Shown: piece by piece, positions 1 through 8,313 of the stretch
Position numbering within the stretch: position 1 is the first letter of the stretch
Layout: the number at the start of each line of letters is the position of its first letter
Assembly: GCF_005862235.1 (NCBI RefSeq)
Contig: NZ_VCEK01000001.1
Location: 124,001-188,000, forward strand
Origin: Saccharomonospora piscinae
Lineage (GTDB): Bacteria; Actinomycetota; Actinomycetes; Mycobacteriales; Pseudonocardiaceae
Direction of reading: 5' to 3'
Length of the DNA: 64,000 bases
Translations under genes and position numbers: made by a program
The notes under the pieces: model-generated
Told to the model about the DNA's origin: nothing
Databases searched by the model: none
The model's input: only the letters and a program-made list of their open reading frames with translations

Positions 1-888
1 GACGAACTCGGTATCGAGGTGGCGACGTGGGTCGACGGCGAGGACCCGTACCGGATGGTGGCCGACCGGCTGGGCCGCAATCCCGGCAGGGTCGCGGTCA
101 GCGACACCATGGCCGCGCTGCACGTGCTGCGGCTGCGTGACGCCGTGGCCGGCGCGGAGCAGACGCTCGCGGGGCCCGTGCTGCGGCAACTGCGGATGCG
201 CAAGGACGCCGCCGAGCTGGCGGCCCTGCGCCGGGCGGCCGAGGCCATCGACCGCGTTCACGCGCGCATGGGGGAGTGGCTGCGGCCGGGACGCACGGAG
301 GCCGAGGTGGGTGCCGACATCACCGAGGCCATCGTCGCCGAGGGGCACGAGCGGGCCGACTTCGTGATCGTCGGATCCGGTCCCAACGGCGCGAGCCCGC
401 ACCACGACGTGTCCGACCGGGTCATCGAGGCCGGAGACGTGGTGGTCGTGGACATCGGTGGCCCGATCCCGGAGGGCTACAACTCCGACTCCACCCGCAC
501 CTACGCCGTCGGGGAGCCCGCGCCCGGCGTCGCCGACACCTACGCCGTGCTGCAACGGGCCCAGTCCGCCGCGGTGGCGGCGGTGCGGCCCGGCGCGACG
601 GCACACGACGTGGACGCCGCCGCGCGGGACATCCTCACCGACGCGGGGCTGGGCGAGCTGTTCATCCACCGCACCGGGCACGGCATCGGGCTGGATGTCC
701 ACGAAGAGCCCTACATCATGGGCGGCAACGACCTGCCCCTCGAACCCGGTATGGCCTTCAGCGTCGAGCCGGGCGTCTACGACGCGGGACGCTGGGGTGC
801 GCGGATCGAGGACATCGTGGTGGTCACCGCCGACGGCGTCGAGCCGTTGAACACGCGGCCCCACGAGCTGACCGTCCTGCCGGCATGA
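1..888 (+). CDS. M24 family metallopeptidase (Xaa-Pro aminopeptidase/dipeptidase type), 5' end outside window
   Basis: The frame is open to the first base, so the N-terminal part lies outside; 295 residues are visible. The C-terminal half is a pita-bread M24 domain. The metal ligands can be followed: Asp in VVVDIGG, Asp in NSDSTRTY, His in HRTGHGIGLDVHE, Glu in SVEPGVY and Glu in ARIEDIVVV. The enzyme probably removes N-terminal residues before proline or splits X-Pro dipeptides in the cytoplasm. It overlaps the Lrp-type gene by ATGA, so the two are probably translated together. Exact substrate (PepP versus PepQ type) is not decidable here. Confidence 0.9.
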   Translation, partial: DELGIEVATWVDGEDPYRMVADRLGRNPGRVAVSDTMAALHVLRLRDAVAGAEQTLAGPVLRQLRMRKDAAELAALRRAAEAIDRVHARMGEWLRPGRTEAEVGADITEAIVAEGHERADFVIVGSGPNGASPHHDVSDRVIEAGDVVVVDIGGPIPEGYNSDSTRTYAVGEPAPGVADTYAVLQRAQSAAVAAVRPGATAHDVDAAARDILTDAGLGELFIHRTGHGIGLDVHEEPYIMGGNDLPLEPGMAFSVEPGVYDAGRWGARIEDIVVVTADGVEPLNTRPHELTVLPA

Positions 889-1343
889 CCACCGGCGCGG
901 GACTGGAGCCACTGGACCGGGCCATCGTCAGGGAACTCGCCGCCGACGGGCGGCGCAGCTTCACCGACCTGGCCGAACGGGTGGGGCTGTCGGTGTCGGC
1001 CGTGCATCAGCGGGTGCGGCGCCTCGAACAGCGTGGCGTGATCCGCGGGTACACGGCCCGGCTCGACGGGGAACAGATCGGGTTGCCGCTGACAGCGCTG
1101 ATCTCCCTCACGCCCAACGATCCCGCCGCGCCCGACGACTACCCGCAGCGGCTCGAGCACATCGCGGAGATCGAATCGTGCTACTCGGTGGCGGGTGACG
1201 AGTCGTACGTCCTGCTGGTGCGCGTGGCCTCACCCCTGGGCCTGGAGGACCTGTTGCGCCGCATCCGGGAGTCGGCCAAGGTCTCCACGCGCACGACCGT
1301 GGTGCTGTCCACCCCGTACGAGGGACGTTCGCCGACGCTCTGA
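885..1343 (+). CDS. Lrp/AsnC family transcriptional regulator
   Basis: 152 residues, the usual Lrp/AsnC size. Residues about 8-55 form the winged HTH (LDRAIVRELAADGRRSFTDL, then a recognition helix in GLSVSAVHQRVRRLE). The rest is the RAM/AsnC ligand domain (CYSVAGDESYVLLVRV). The ATG overlaps the stop of the M24 peptidase, which fixes the start and suggests that this amino-acid-responsive regulator and the peptidase form an operon. The ligand is unknown. Confidence 0.92.
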   Translation: MTTGAGLEPLDRAIVRELAADGRRSFTDLAERVGLSVSAVHQRVRRLEQRGVIRGYTARLDGEQIGLPLTALISLTPNDPAAPDDYPQRLEHIAEIESCYSVAGDESYVLLVRVASPLGLEDLLRRIRESAKVSTRTTVVLSTPYEGRSPTL

Positions 1344-1441
1344 TCAAGGGCCGTGGCGGCAGGTCACTCCTTGTGTCGAAATCCACCCGAACTGGCGATG
1401 TGCCGCTGCGGTGCGTAGTGTTCGGGGATAGCGGTTCAGCA

Positions 1442-1465
1442 GGCAGCCGCGTCCATGTGGCTGCC
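1442..1465. other. Stem-loop after the peptidase-lrp operon
   Basis: GGCAGCC and GGCTGCC form a perfect 7-bp inverted repeat with a 10-nt loop, about 100 bp after the lrp stop. There is no T-run, so it could be a weak terminator or part of the leader of the following STAS gene. The rest of 1344-1583 shows no gene and no promoter I would defend. Confidence 0.3.
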
Positions 1466-1583
1466 CAGCTACCGTGGCAGGCCTGAGTTGTGCTTTCTCG
1501 CTTCCCGACGCCGTGTCCCGGATGGTCGGCCCTTCAGTTCACCTACGCCGGAGTAACAAGGCTGGCGGAAGGAGACGCGAGCA

Positions 1584-1973
1584 ATGACTCAGTCCTGTAC
1601 GACCCGAATCACACACCACGACGCGATCACCGTCCTTCGCCTGCACGGCGAGCTCGACCTGCTCGGTACCCAGGAACTGGGCAAGGAGCTGGAACAGGCG
1701 TGCGAGGCCGCCCGGCGCGGCGTCGTGGCGGACCTGACCGGACTCACCTTTCTGTCCTCCAGCGGTCTGAGCCAGCTGCTGCGGCTCGCCGACGTGTGCG
1801 CGCGGCGGAAAGTGGAACTGCGGGTGCTGGCGCCCACCAGGGTGACCTACCGTCCCTTGCAGATCACTGGCCTTGACCAGCAGCTGACCGTGCTCACCAG
1901 CACACTCGACGAGGCGCTGGCCTCGCTGGACCCGGCCGCCACCTCGGCCACCGCGGACGCCGTGGCCGGGTGA
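1584..1973 (+). CDS. STAS-domain anti-anti-sigma factor
   Basis: 129 residues, a single STAS domain (LHGELDLLGTQELGKELEQA...). The phosphorylatable serine is in FLSSSGLSQLLRL, in the position used by SpoIIAA/BldG-type antagonists. It probably binds an anti-sigma factor and is switched by serine phosphorylation. GGAAGGAG lies just before the ATG. No anti-sigma kinase is adjacent. A SpoIIE-like phosphatase is encoded at 53890-55125, but nothing links the two. Confidence 0.88.
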   Translation: MTQSCTTRITHHDAITVLRLHGELDLLGTQELGKELEQACEAARRGVVADLTGLTFLSSSGLSQLLRLADVCARRKVELRVLAPTRVTYRPLQITGLDQQLTVLTSTLDEALASLDPAATSATADAVAG

Positions 1974-2102
1974 CATCAACGGTTTGGACCGCCCGCCACT
2001 GTGGGTAATGACGGGGTGGCCGGCGTCCGGCCGCCGACGGGGCGTACGACGTCGGCTCGGCTGTCCCCGTTCAGCAGCGTGCGGGGACAGCCGTTCCGTC
2101 GT

Positions 2103-3626
2103 TCAGGCCACCGGCGCCTGATCCTGGCAATCGCGCGTGGTGGGACCGTCGGCGGACTCGACCCGGGATGCGTCGTCCGCGCCGTCCGCACCGTTTCCGC
2201 CGTCCGGGCGCCGTCGCACCAGCAACGACGTCAGCACCGCCAGGATGCCGACGACTCCGGCGACGACGAATGCCGCTCGCAGTCCACCCGCGTCGGGCCC
2301 CACCGCGTCGGCGGAGCTTCCCAGCGCCGCGACGGTGACGAAGACGGCGGTGCCGAGAGCACCCGCGACCTGTTGCAGCGTGGACAGAATCGCGCTGCCG
2401 TGTGAGTAGAGGTGGTCGGGCAGCGACCCGAGCGACTCGGTCATGAGCGGGGTCATCATCAGCCCGAGCCCTGCCATGAGCAGCACGTGGATGCCGATGA
2501 CCAGGCCCAGCGGTGACTCCGGGCCCAGCGTGGTGAACAGCCAGAGCGCCACCGCCATGGCCGTGGCGCCCGGGATCACCAGCGGGCGAGCGCCGACCCG
2601 GTCGAACAGGGCGCCGACCGGGCGTCCGAGCAGGCCCAGCACCAGACCTCCCGGCAGCACCGCGAGCCCGCTGACGAACGTGCTGGTGTTCAGCACGGTC
2701 TGCAGGTACAGCGGCAGCATGATCGAGGCCACACCCAGCAGGCAGATGAACAGCAACCCGGTCAGCACGAGGGCGACGGTGAAGCTCCGGTGGGTGAACG
2801 GGCGCAGGTCGAGCAGTGCGCGGTCGGCCCGCTGCAACCGCGTCTGCCGGAATGCGAAGACGGCCAGTGCGGCGATCCCGGCCGTGATCGCCAGCCACGG
2901 CGGCACGGGATGGGAGCCACCGCCGGACTCGCCGATGGAGGACAGGCCGTAGAGCAGTCCCCCGAAGCCGATCGCGGACAGCAGTACCGACAGCAGATCG
3001 AGCGGCACGCGCCGGGTGGTGCTGTCGAGCCGCAGCCACGCCGCTCCGATCGCCAGCGCGATGAGCGCCAGCGGCAGCACGATCCAGAACATCCAGCGCC
3101 AGCCCAGTGACGACAGCACCGCACCCCCGATGGTCGGCCCGAGGGCCGGTGCCACGGCGATGACGATGGTGATGGTGCCCATGGTCGCGCCACGCCGCTC
3201 GGGGGCGACCAGCCGCATGACCGTGGTCATCAACAGCGGCAGCATGACCGCGGTGCCGCAGGCCTGCACGATGCGGCCCGCCAGCAACATCCCGAACCCG
3301 GGCGCGAGTGCGCTGAGCAGCGTGCCCGTGTTGAACAGGGTCAGCGACGTCAGGAAGATCTGGCGGGGTGTGAACCGTTCGAGCAGGAACCCGGTGATCG
3401 GGATGACCACCGCCATGGTGAGCAGGAAGCCACTGGTCAGCCACTGCGCCGTGGTGGTGGCCACTCCGAGTTCCAGGCTGAGGTCGCGCAGCGCCACGCT
3501 GAGGATCGTCTCGTTGAGGATCATCACGAACGCGGAGGTGACCAGCACCGCGATGAGCGGTGTGGCGCGTGGCGCGGCGGGTCTGGCTTCGGTGGCCGCG
3601 GGTGCGGCGCTGGTGTTGTCGTGCAT
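2103..3626 (-). CDS. MFS transporter, DHA2 (EmrB/QacA-like) drug exporter
   Basis: 507 residues with about 14 hydrophobic segments, the DHA2 pattern. The motif between early helices reads GFLLERFTPRQIF, and PALGPTIGG matches antiporter motif C. The C-terminal tail is hydrophilic and acidic. Start at ATG 3626 with AGAGG upstream; an earlier ATG at 3642 is in another frame. It lies downstream of the sigma-factor gene on the same strand with a 147-bp gap, and may be controlled by it. Likely a proton-driven exporter of toxic compounds; substrate unknown. Confidence 0.9.
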   Translation of the reverse strand: MHDNTSAAPAATEARPAAPRATPLIAVLVTSAFVMILNETILSVALRDLSLELGVATTTAQWLTSGFLLTMAVVIPITGFLLERFTPRQIFLTSLTLFNTGTLLSALAPGFGMLLAGRIVQACGTAVMLPLLMTTVMRLVAPERRGATMGTITIVIAVAPALGPTIGGAVLSSLGWRWMFWIVLPLALIALAIGAAWLRLDSTTRRVPLDLLSVLLSAIGFGGLLYGLSSIGESGGGSHPVPPWLAITAGIAALAVFAFRQTRLQRADRALLDLRPFTHRSFTVALVLTGLLFICLLGVASIMLPLYLQTVLNTSTFVSGLAVLPGGLVLGLLGRPVGALFDRVGARPLVIPGATAMAVALWLFTTLGPESPLGLVIGIHVLLMAGLGLMMTPLMTESLGSLPDHLYSHGSAILSTLQQVAGALGTAVFVTVAALGSSADAVGPDAGGLRAAFVVAGVVGILAVLTSLLVRRRPDGGNGADGADDASRVESADGPTTRDCQDQAPVA

Positions 3627-3707
3627 GGGCGACCTCTGACATGGCTTCGCTGTACGGGCAGAACGGAGACGCGAAGCGAGACGACGTTGTCGCGAAGGTG
3701 GCGCCCC

Positions 3708-3721
3708 CTGGTACGAACCAG
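3708..3721. promoter_or_regulatory. Short inverted repeat upstream of the MFS gene
   Basis: CTGGT-N4-ACCAG lies 82 bp before the MFS start, between it and the sigma-factor stop. Position and symmetry fit a repressor site, but 5-bp arms can occur by chance. Confidence 0.25.
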
Positions 3722-3773
3722 CCTAGCCCGGGGGTCTGACAGGGTGCGACGCGTTTGTTCCGCCGGAGGGGTA

Positions 3774-4682
3774 CTACGCCGGGAGGAGCCGCAGCCGCAG
3801 CGCCGCGAGCCGGGCGGGATCGCCGACGACGTCGTAGGCGCTGATCCGGCCGTCCCGGAAGGTGAGGACGAGCGCGAGCCTCGGCCGACCGCCCGGTGCG
3901 ACCACGATGCCCACCGTGTCGTCCACCAGGACCAGCGTCGCGGCGGCGGCTCGCCCGCCCAGCACCGCCGTTTCCCGCGCCACGGCGTCGATCCCGCTGA
4001 TCGCCAGAGGCACTCCCTCGGGCACGGCCGCGGCATCGGCGGTGCGCACGACGTCGGGCGCGAGGACGACCAGCAGCCCGGCCAGGTCGCCGTGGCGTGC
4101 GGCAGCGACGAATGCCGACGCGAGACGCCGTTGCTCCGCCAGTCGCCGCCGCGACGACGGTTCGGTGACAGCACCTCCGCCGATCTTCTGCCTGGCCCGG
4201 CTGGCGAGCTTCTTGGCCGCCACCGGTGACCGCGCGACCACGGGGGCGACGTCGGTGAACGGCATGCCGAACACGTCGTGCAGCACGAGGGCGACCCGCT
4301 CGGCCGGGCTCAGCCGGTCGAGCACCACCAGCAGCGCACGGCCGACCGACTCGATCAGCACCACGTCGTCCTCGACCGGATTCGGGGACGTGGGCGCGAG
4401 TGGGTCGTCAGGCAGGACGAACTCGGCCCGCCGTGTGCGGGCACGCAGGAGGTCCAGACACTCCCTGGCGAGCACCGTGGTCAGCCAGCCCGCGAGGTTG
4501 CGGATACCGGTCGTGTCCTCGCGGCTGAGCTTGAGCCAGGTCCGCTGGATCGCGTCGTCGGCCTCGTCGAGCGAGCCCAGCAGGCGCAGCGCCACCCCGC
4601 GAAGCCGCGTGCGCTCGGCGTCGAACAGGGTCGCGAGTTCCCGCTGCTGTGCCGTCTTAGCCGCCTTAGCCGCCTCTGTCAC
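3774..4682 (-). CDS. RNA polymerase sigma factor, SigJ/ECF41-like with SnoaL-like C-terminal domain
   Basis: 302 residues from GTG 4682, chosen because GGAGGA sits 6 nt before it; an upstream ATG at 4727 has no such site. Residues about 10-75 are region 2 (LLGSLDEADDAIQRTWLKL). Region 4 follows (LSPAERVALVLHDVFGMPF, then the HTH around RSPVAAKKLASRARQKI). The last 110 residues are a SnoaL-like fold ending in FRDGRISAYDVVGDPARLAAL, the arrangement of SigJ/ECF41 factors, in which this domain modulates activity in place of a separate anti-sigma factor. It probably controls the downstream exporter gene; that is inference. Confidence 0.88.
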   Translation of the reverse strand: MTEAAKAAKTAQQRELATLFDAERTRLRGVALRLLGSLDEADDAIQRTWLKLSREDTTGIRNLAGWLTTVLARECLDLLRARTRRAEFVLPDDPLAPTSPNPVEDDVVLIESVGRALLVVLDRLSPAERVALVLHDVFGMPFTDVAPVVARSPVAAKKLASRARQKIGGGAVTEPSSRRRLAEQRRLASAFVAAARHGDLAGLLVVLAPDVVRTADAAAVPEGVPLAISGIDAVARETAVLGGRAAAATLVLVDDTVGIVVAPGGRPRLALVLTFRDGRISAYDVVGDPARLAALRLRLLPA

Positions 4683-4875
4683 CTTTGCTCCTCCCGGGAC
4701 GTCATCAGGATGAGCGGGTCCTGGCACCGACGAGAAGAGTGGAGATCACGACGAGCGTACCGGCGTGAAAGAATCCGGGTGAAGGCGGTGGCGTCCGGGC
4801 GGATTTCCGGGAAAGATCCGCCGCTGACCGCGGTGTCGTGCCGCGTCCGCCGACCTGGATGGAGGCTTCCGACCG

Positions 4876-5655
4876 ATGGAGTGGATGCTCAGCCCCGAGC
4901 TGTGGATCGCCTTCGGCACACTGCTCCTGTTGGAGATCGTGCTCGGCATCGACAACATCGTGTTCATCTCCATTCTGGCCGGCAGACTGCCCGACCACCA
5001 GCAACAGCGGGCGCGCCTCATCGGACTGTCACTGGCCCTGGTGACCCGCCTGCTGTTGCTGGCCTCGTTGTCGTGGGTCATCGGGCTGACCGCACCGCTG
5101 TTCACGGTGCTCGGGCAGGAGATCTCGGGCCGGGACCTGATCCTGCTGCTCGGTGGCCTGTTCCTCCTGGGCAAGGCGACCTACGAGATCCACGAGCAAC
5201 TGGAGGGCGCGGAGCACGGCACGAGCCGCAAGGCGGTGTCCTTCGCCTCGGTGATCGTGCAGATCGTGATCCTCGACATCGTGTTCTCCCTCGACTCGGT
5301 GATCACCGCCGTCGGCATGGTCGACGAACTCGCGATCATGGTGTCCGCCGTGGTGGTCGCCATGGCGATCATGTTGCTGTCCGCGAGGGCGATCAGCGAC
5401 TTCGTGAACCGGCATCCCACCGTGAAGATGCTGGCCCTGTCGTTCCTGCTGCTGATCGGCGGCAGTCTCATCGCCGAGGGGCTCGACCACCACATTCCCA
5501 AGGGCTACGTGTACGGGCCGATCGCCTTCTCGATCTTCGTGGAGTTCCTCAACCTCCGAGCCCGCGGCAAGCGGTCCAAGGAGCCGGTCCACCTCCACCC
5601 GACCTACGTCAAGAGCGACCAGGGCGGCGCCGACGTCACCGACGGCGCGAGCTGA
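4876..5655 (+). CDS. TerC family integral membrane protein
   Basis: 259 residues, about seven membrane segments. Conserved acidic residues lie inside helices: EIVLGIDNIVFISILAG near the N-terminus and ILDIVFSLDSVITAVGMV in the middle, the two TerC half-motifs. Family members export manganese or help metal loading at the membrane, or give tellurite resistance. The hydrophilic C-terminus (KRSKEPVHLHPTYVKSD) is cytosolic by prediction. It is divergent from the sigma-factor gene across 193 bp; I saw no convincing yybP-ykoY manganese riboswitch there. Confidence 0.9.
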   Translation: MEWMLSPELWIAFGTLLLLEIVLGIDNIVFISILAGRLPDHQQQRARLIGLSLALVTRLLLLASLSWVIGLTAPLFTVLGQEISGRDLILLLGGLFLLGKATYEIHEQLEGAEHGTSRKAVSFASVIVQIVILDIVFSLDSVITAVGMVDELAIMVSAVVVAMAIMLLSARAISDFVNRHPTVKMLALSFLLLIGGSLIAEGLDHHIPKGYVYGPIAFSIFVEFLNLRARGKRSKEPVHLHPTYVKSDQGGADVTDGAS

Positions 5656-5662
5656 CGCCTGC

Positions 5663-5676
5663 GGGACTTTGGGCCC
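5663..5676 (+). promoter_or_regulatory. Candidate DosR (DevR)-type box
   Basis: GGGACTTTGGGCCC matches 12 of 14 positions of the core of the mycobacterial DosR box (GGGACTWWAGTCCC). It lies 64 bp before the start of an Hrp1-like gene, a gene that belongs to the DosR regulon in Mycobacterium tuberculosis. The overlap with a GGGCCC palindrome means a stem-loop role is also possible. Confidence 0.4.
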
Positions 5677-5739
5677 TGTCGCCGACCGGGGCCCGCGCGC
5701 GACGGTGCAGGGAAGGACCACGTTTCCCAGGAGCCTGCG

Positions 5740-6171
5740 ATGACCCACACGAAGGACATCATGCATTCCGGCGTCGAATGCGTCGGAGAGCACGACACGC
5801 TGCAGACGGCGGCGCGACGCATGCGGGAACTCGGCGTCGGGGCCATGCCCATCTGCGGGGACGACGACCGGTTGCACGGCATCATCACCGACCGCGACAT
5901 CGTGGTGAAGTGCGTCGCCGACGGCAAGGACCCCACGGACGTGACGGCCGCGGAACTGGCACAGGGCAAGCCGTTCTACATCGACAGCGAGGCCGACGTG
6001 CGGGACGCGCTGACGTTGATGGAGGAACACCAGATCAGGCGCCTTCCGGTGGTGGAGAACCACCGGCTCGTCGGCATGATCAGTGAGGCGGACGTCGCCC
6101 GCAACCTTCCGGAGAACGCCGTCGGGCACTTCGTCGAGGCGATCAGCAAGCAGCAGGCCCGTTCCGGCTGA
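5740..6171 (+). CDS. hrp1: Tandem CBS-domain protein, Hrp1-like
   Basis: 143 residues, two CBS domains (about 1-65 and 70-135). The sequence follows M. tuberculosis Hrp1 (Rv2626c) closely along its length: the stretch PICGDDDRLHGIITDRDIV and the segment MEEHQIRRLPVVENHRLVGM are near-identical to what I recall of Hrp1. CBS pairs bind adenine nucleotides; Hrp1 is a hypoxia-induced stress protein. CAGGAG precedes the ATG. A DosR-like box lies upstream, which supports regulation by redox or hypoxia. Confidence 0.9.
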   Translation: MTHTKDIMHSGVECVGEHDTLQTAARRMRELGVGAMPICGDDDRLHGIITDRDIVVKCVADGKDPTDVTAAELAQGKPFYIDSEADVRDALTLMEEHQIRRLPVVENHRLVGMISEADVARNLPENAVGHFVEAISKQQARSG

Positions 6172-6182
6172 GCCCCGAAACC

Positions 6183-7103
6183 TCACCCGGCCACGACGGC
6201 GGCGACCAGCAGTTGGGCGAGCCCCGCCACCGCGAGGACCAGCACGGTGTGTCCACCGAGCGTTCCCGGGCTCGGGCCGGGTGTCCGGCGGGCCCACCAC
6301 ACCAGCGCCAGCAGCACGGCGAGGGTTTTCACCAGCGACCAGGCCCAGGCCGGCAGTACCGGCCCTGCGCCGCCGCCGAGGAACAGCGGGACCGCCATCG
6401 CCGAGCCGGTGACGAGCAGTGTCCATCGGCCTGCGGTGACCAGCAGCCGGTCCACACCGGACATTCCGGGCAACGGATCGGTGCCGTTGCCGCAGGGTGA
6501 CCCGGGGCGGGCGAAGGCGCGGGCGCGGACCGAGACGAGGTAGGCGGCGAAGGCGAGGGGCAGCCACAGGACGAACCACGCGTCCTGCTGGGCCGCCACG
6601 ATCTCCGCAGGACGCCACGACCCCGCGGCCAGTGCCGTCGCACCCAGTGCCAGAGCCTGCGGCAGCAGCCAGTGTGCGCCGTGCCGGACGAACCGCGAGG
6701 CCGCGCCGTCGGATGTGCCCTCCGGGCAGCTCGACCACAGCGCGACCCACGCGACGAGTTCCAGCGCGCCGAACCACACCAGGCCGCCGCAGACGTCGGC
6801 GACCACCGCCCCACCCCACGGCACCACCACCGCGGTGAGCACGGCGGTCGCCAGCAGGGCGCCCGCGGCGCCACGGCGCCGCAGGGTGGCGACGCCGTCG
6901 TGACGAGCACCGCGCGCCTGCTGCACCATCAGCGCGGCGACCGTCCGCGCGGGGGCGGCCAGCGCGGTCCCGGCCCCCTGGCGCGGGCCTCCCGACGCGC
7001 GCAGCGCCAGACGTGTGTCGAAGGCCGAGGCGCCCAGGGCCAGCAGCCCCAGGACGAGGGGTAACGCGGCGGCGGCCCACCAGCTCGCCGTCTCAACCGG
7101 CAT
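6183..7103 (-). CDS. Polytopic membrane protein, divergent NuoH-like (complex I subunit 1 fold)
   Basis: 306 residues with about eight hydrophobic segments, near the usual NuoH length. Three stretches recall NuoH: the N-terminal loop FDTRLALRASGGPRQGAGTA (position of AERK...RPGPNRVG), FVLWLPLAFAAYLVSVRARAF, and PLFLGGGAGPVLPAWAWSL followed by K and a WWARRT segment (NuoH: LFFGGW...P...K...WVRATLPR). The conserved acidic loop of true NuoH is not evident, so quinone reduction is doubtful. It overlaps the preceding gene by 11 nt. The assignment rests on pattern only; a generic membrane protein is the alternative. Confidence 0.5.
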   Translation of the reverse strand: MPVETASWWAAAALPLVLGLLALGASAFDTRLALRASGGPRQGAGTALAAPARTVAALMVQQARGARHDGVATLRRRGAAGALLATAVLTAVVVPWGGAVVADVCGGLVWFGALELVAWVALWSSCPEGTSDGAASRFVRHGAHWLLPQALALGATALAAGSWRPAEIVAAQQDAWFVLWLPLAFAAYLVSVRARAFARPGSPCGNGTDPLPGMSGVDRLLVTAGRWTLLVTGSAMAVPLFLGGGAGPVLPAWAWSLVKTLAVLLALVWWARRTPGPSPGTLGGHTVLVLAVAGLAQLLVAAVVAG

Positions 7104-8040
7104 GGGTACCCACCAGGGCGTCGGCGTCGGGGTCGAGGCTGGCCACGACGAGCCCCGCCCGCTCCGGTGGACTCGCCCGCAGCAGGCCCGGCAGGGCGGC
7201 GAGGGCCCATGGGGTCGCCTCGTCCCGCGCCGGACGGGACGTGCCGTCGCCCGCCGCCACGGTGACCCAGCGGTGCAGCCGTCGGCGGGCGTCGCCGGTG
7301 AGCGACCGGGGAACGGACGGTCCCGGCGGGACGCCGCCCACTCCGGTGAGCAGCCTGCGCAGCGCAGGCGATCCGCGTACCCGCCGCGCCCAGCGCCGCA
7401 GCGACGGCGCCTGTTCGGCGCCGAAGGTCCCGGCGAGCGCGGTGTCGCGCAGGTACGCGGCCGTCTGCGCGGCGTCCGGCCAGCCCGCGACCGCGAGCAA
7501 CCGCGCCGCCGCGTCGAGTGCGCGCGCTCTGGTGTCGTCGGCGGTCCAGAACGATCCGGCCGGTTCCCCGGCGACCTCGGTGCTCACGTCGGCGAGCAGC
7601 CCGTCGCGGACCACCGCGTGAACGGTGAGCCCCGCGGGCCACAGCGGCGCGACCGGTCCGAGCCGCAGCGACCGGATAGCCTGCGGTGCGGTGACGGTGC
7701 CGCGCGTGGCGGGAAGGCGCTCGCGTTGCCGGGAGAGGTCGCGCAGGGCCGTCGCCGCGGCATCGAGTTGTGGGTCTGCGGCGGACACACCGGCCACGTC
7801 GACGCGTTCGCGGGGAGCGGGTACCGCGTCGTACACCCGGCTCAGGTGCGGTTCGAGGTCGGGACCGGCCGCGCCGGCGACGACGAGAACGTTCGCCTCG
7901 GCGGGACCTCGCGCGGGGCGCCAACCGCGCTCGCGCACCGCCCGCTCCACGGCCAGCCGTGCTCCCGTGCCACCCGGCACCGCGACGACGAGGGGCCGTA
8001 CCGGAGTGTGGCGCAGCAGCCACGCACTCAGTTCCACCAC
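7093..8040 (-). CDS. Hypothetical protein, possibly a cysteine-free NuoB-like relic
   Basis: 315 residues starting at GTG 8040 (GTG 8037 also possible), overlapping the NuoH-like gene by 11 nt. Residues about 15-95 resemble the NuoB fold: ANVLVVAGAAGPDLEPHLSR then VYDAVPAPRERVDVAG parallels the NuoB vDvLivtG...rvYdqmpePk pattern. The protein contains no cysteine, so the tetranuclear cluster N2 of NuoB could not be bound. The C-terminal two-thirds are Arg/Ala-rich and unrecognised. The pairing with a NuoH-like membrane gene is what makes the weak resemblance worth noting. Confidence 0.4.
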   Translation of the reverse strand: MVELSAWLLRHTPVRPLVVAVPGGTGARLAVERAVRERGWRPARGPAEANVLVVAGAAGPDLEPHLSRVYDAVPAPRERVDVAGVSAADPQLDAAATALRDLSRQRERLPATRGTVTAPQAIRSLRLGPVAPLWPAGLTVHAVVRDGLLADVSTEVAGEPAGSFWTADDTRARALDAAARLLAVAGWPDAAQTAAYLRDTALAGTFGAEQAPSLRRWARRVRGSPALRRLLTGVGGVPPGPSVPRSLTGDARRRLHRWVTVAAGDGTSRPARDEATPWALAALPGLLRASPPERAGLVVASLDPDADALVGTHAG

Positions 8041-8313
8041 ACCGTGCCTTCCCCGAAGCTCGCCGCCGGTTCGCCGGGAACGGGCGGTACGGTCCGGTGA
8101 GGACAGTCCACATGACCCGCTGCCCGCGATCGCACAGCGTATTGGCCGGAGCCCGGCCCGGCCACTCGACAGTGCCCTGCCACTCCGCCGGGTGACGGAC
8201 GAAGGAACCGGCGCTCGCGAACGTTATGAACAGAACTCCGGCCGGTGCCGTGAGCTGATCTAGCATCCCCGTCCGGCGGCGCGACCGCGCGCCGGAGACC
8301 AAAGGAGGTCGCT

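Noticed and set aside
2001-2405. 134-codon plus-strand frame opposite the MFS gene
   Set aside because: Arg/Gln-rich and antisense to conserved membrane helices; a shadow frame.
4740-4875. Possible manganese (yybP-ykoY) riboswitch before terC
   Set aside because: TerC genes often have one, and GGCGGAT/ATCCGCC forms a small stem, but the conserved GGGGAGUA and CUACUGA elements are missing.
5029-7080. 683-codon minus-strand frame over terC and hrp1
   Set aside because: Composition is Arg/Gly/His-rich shadow coding opposite well-recognised genes; no domain.
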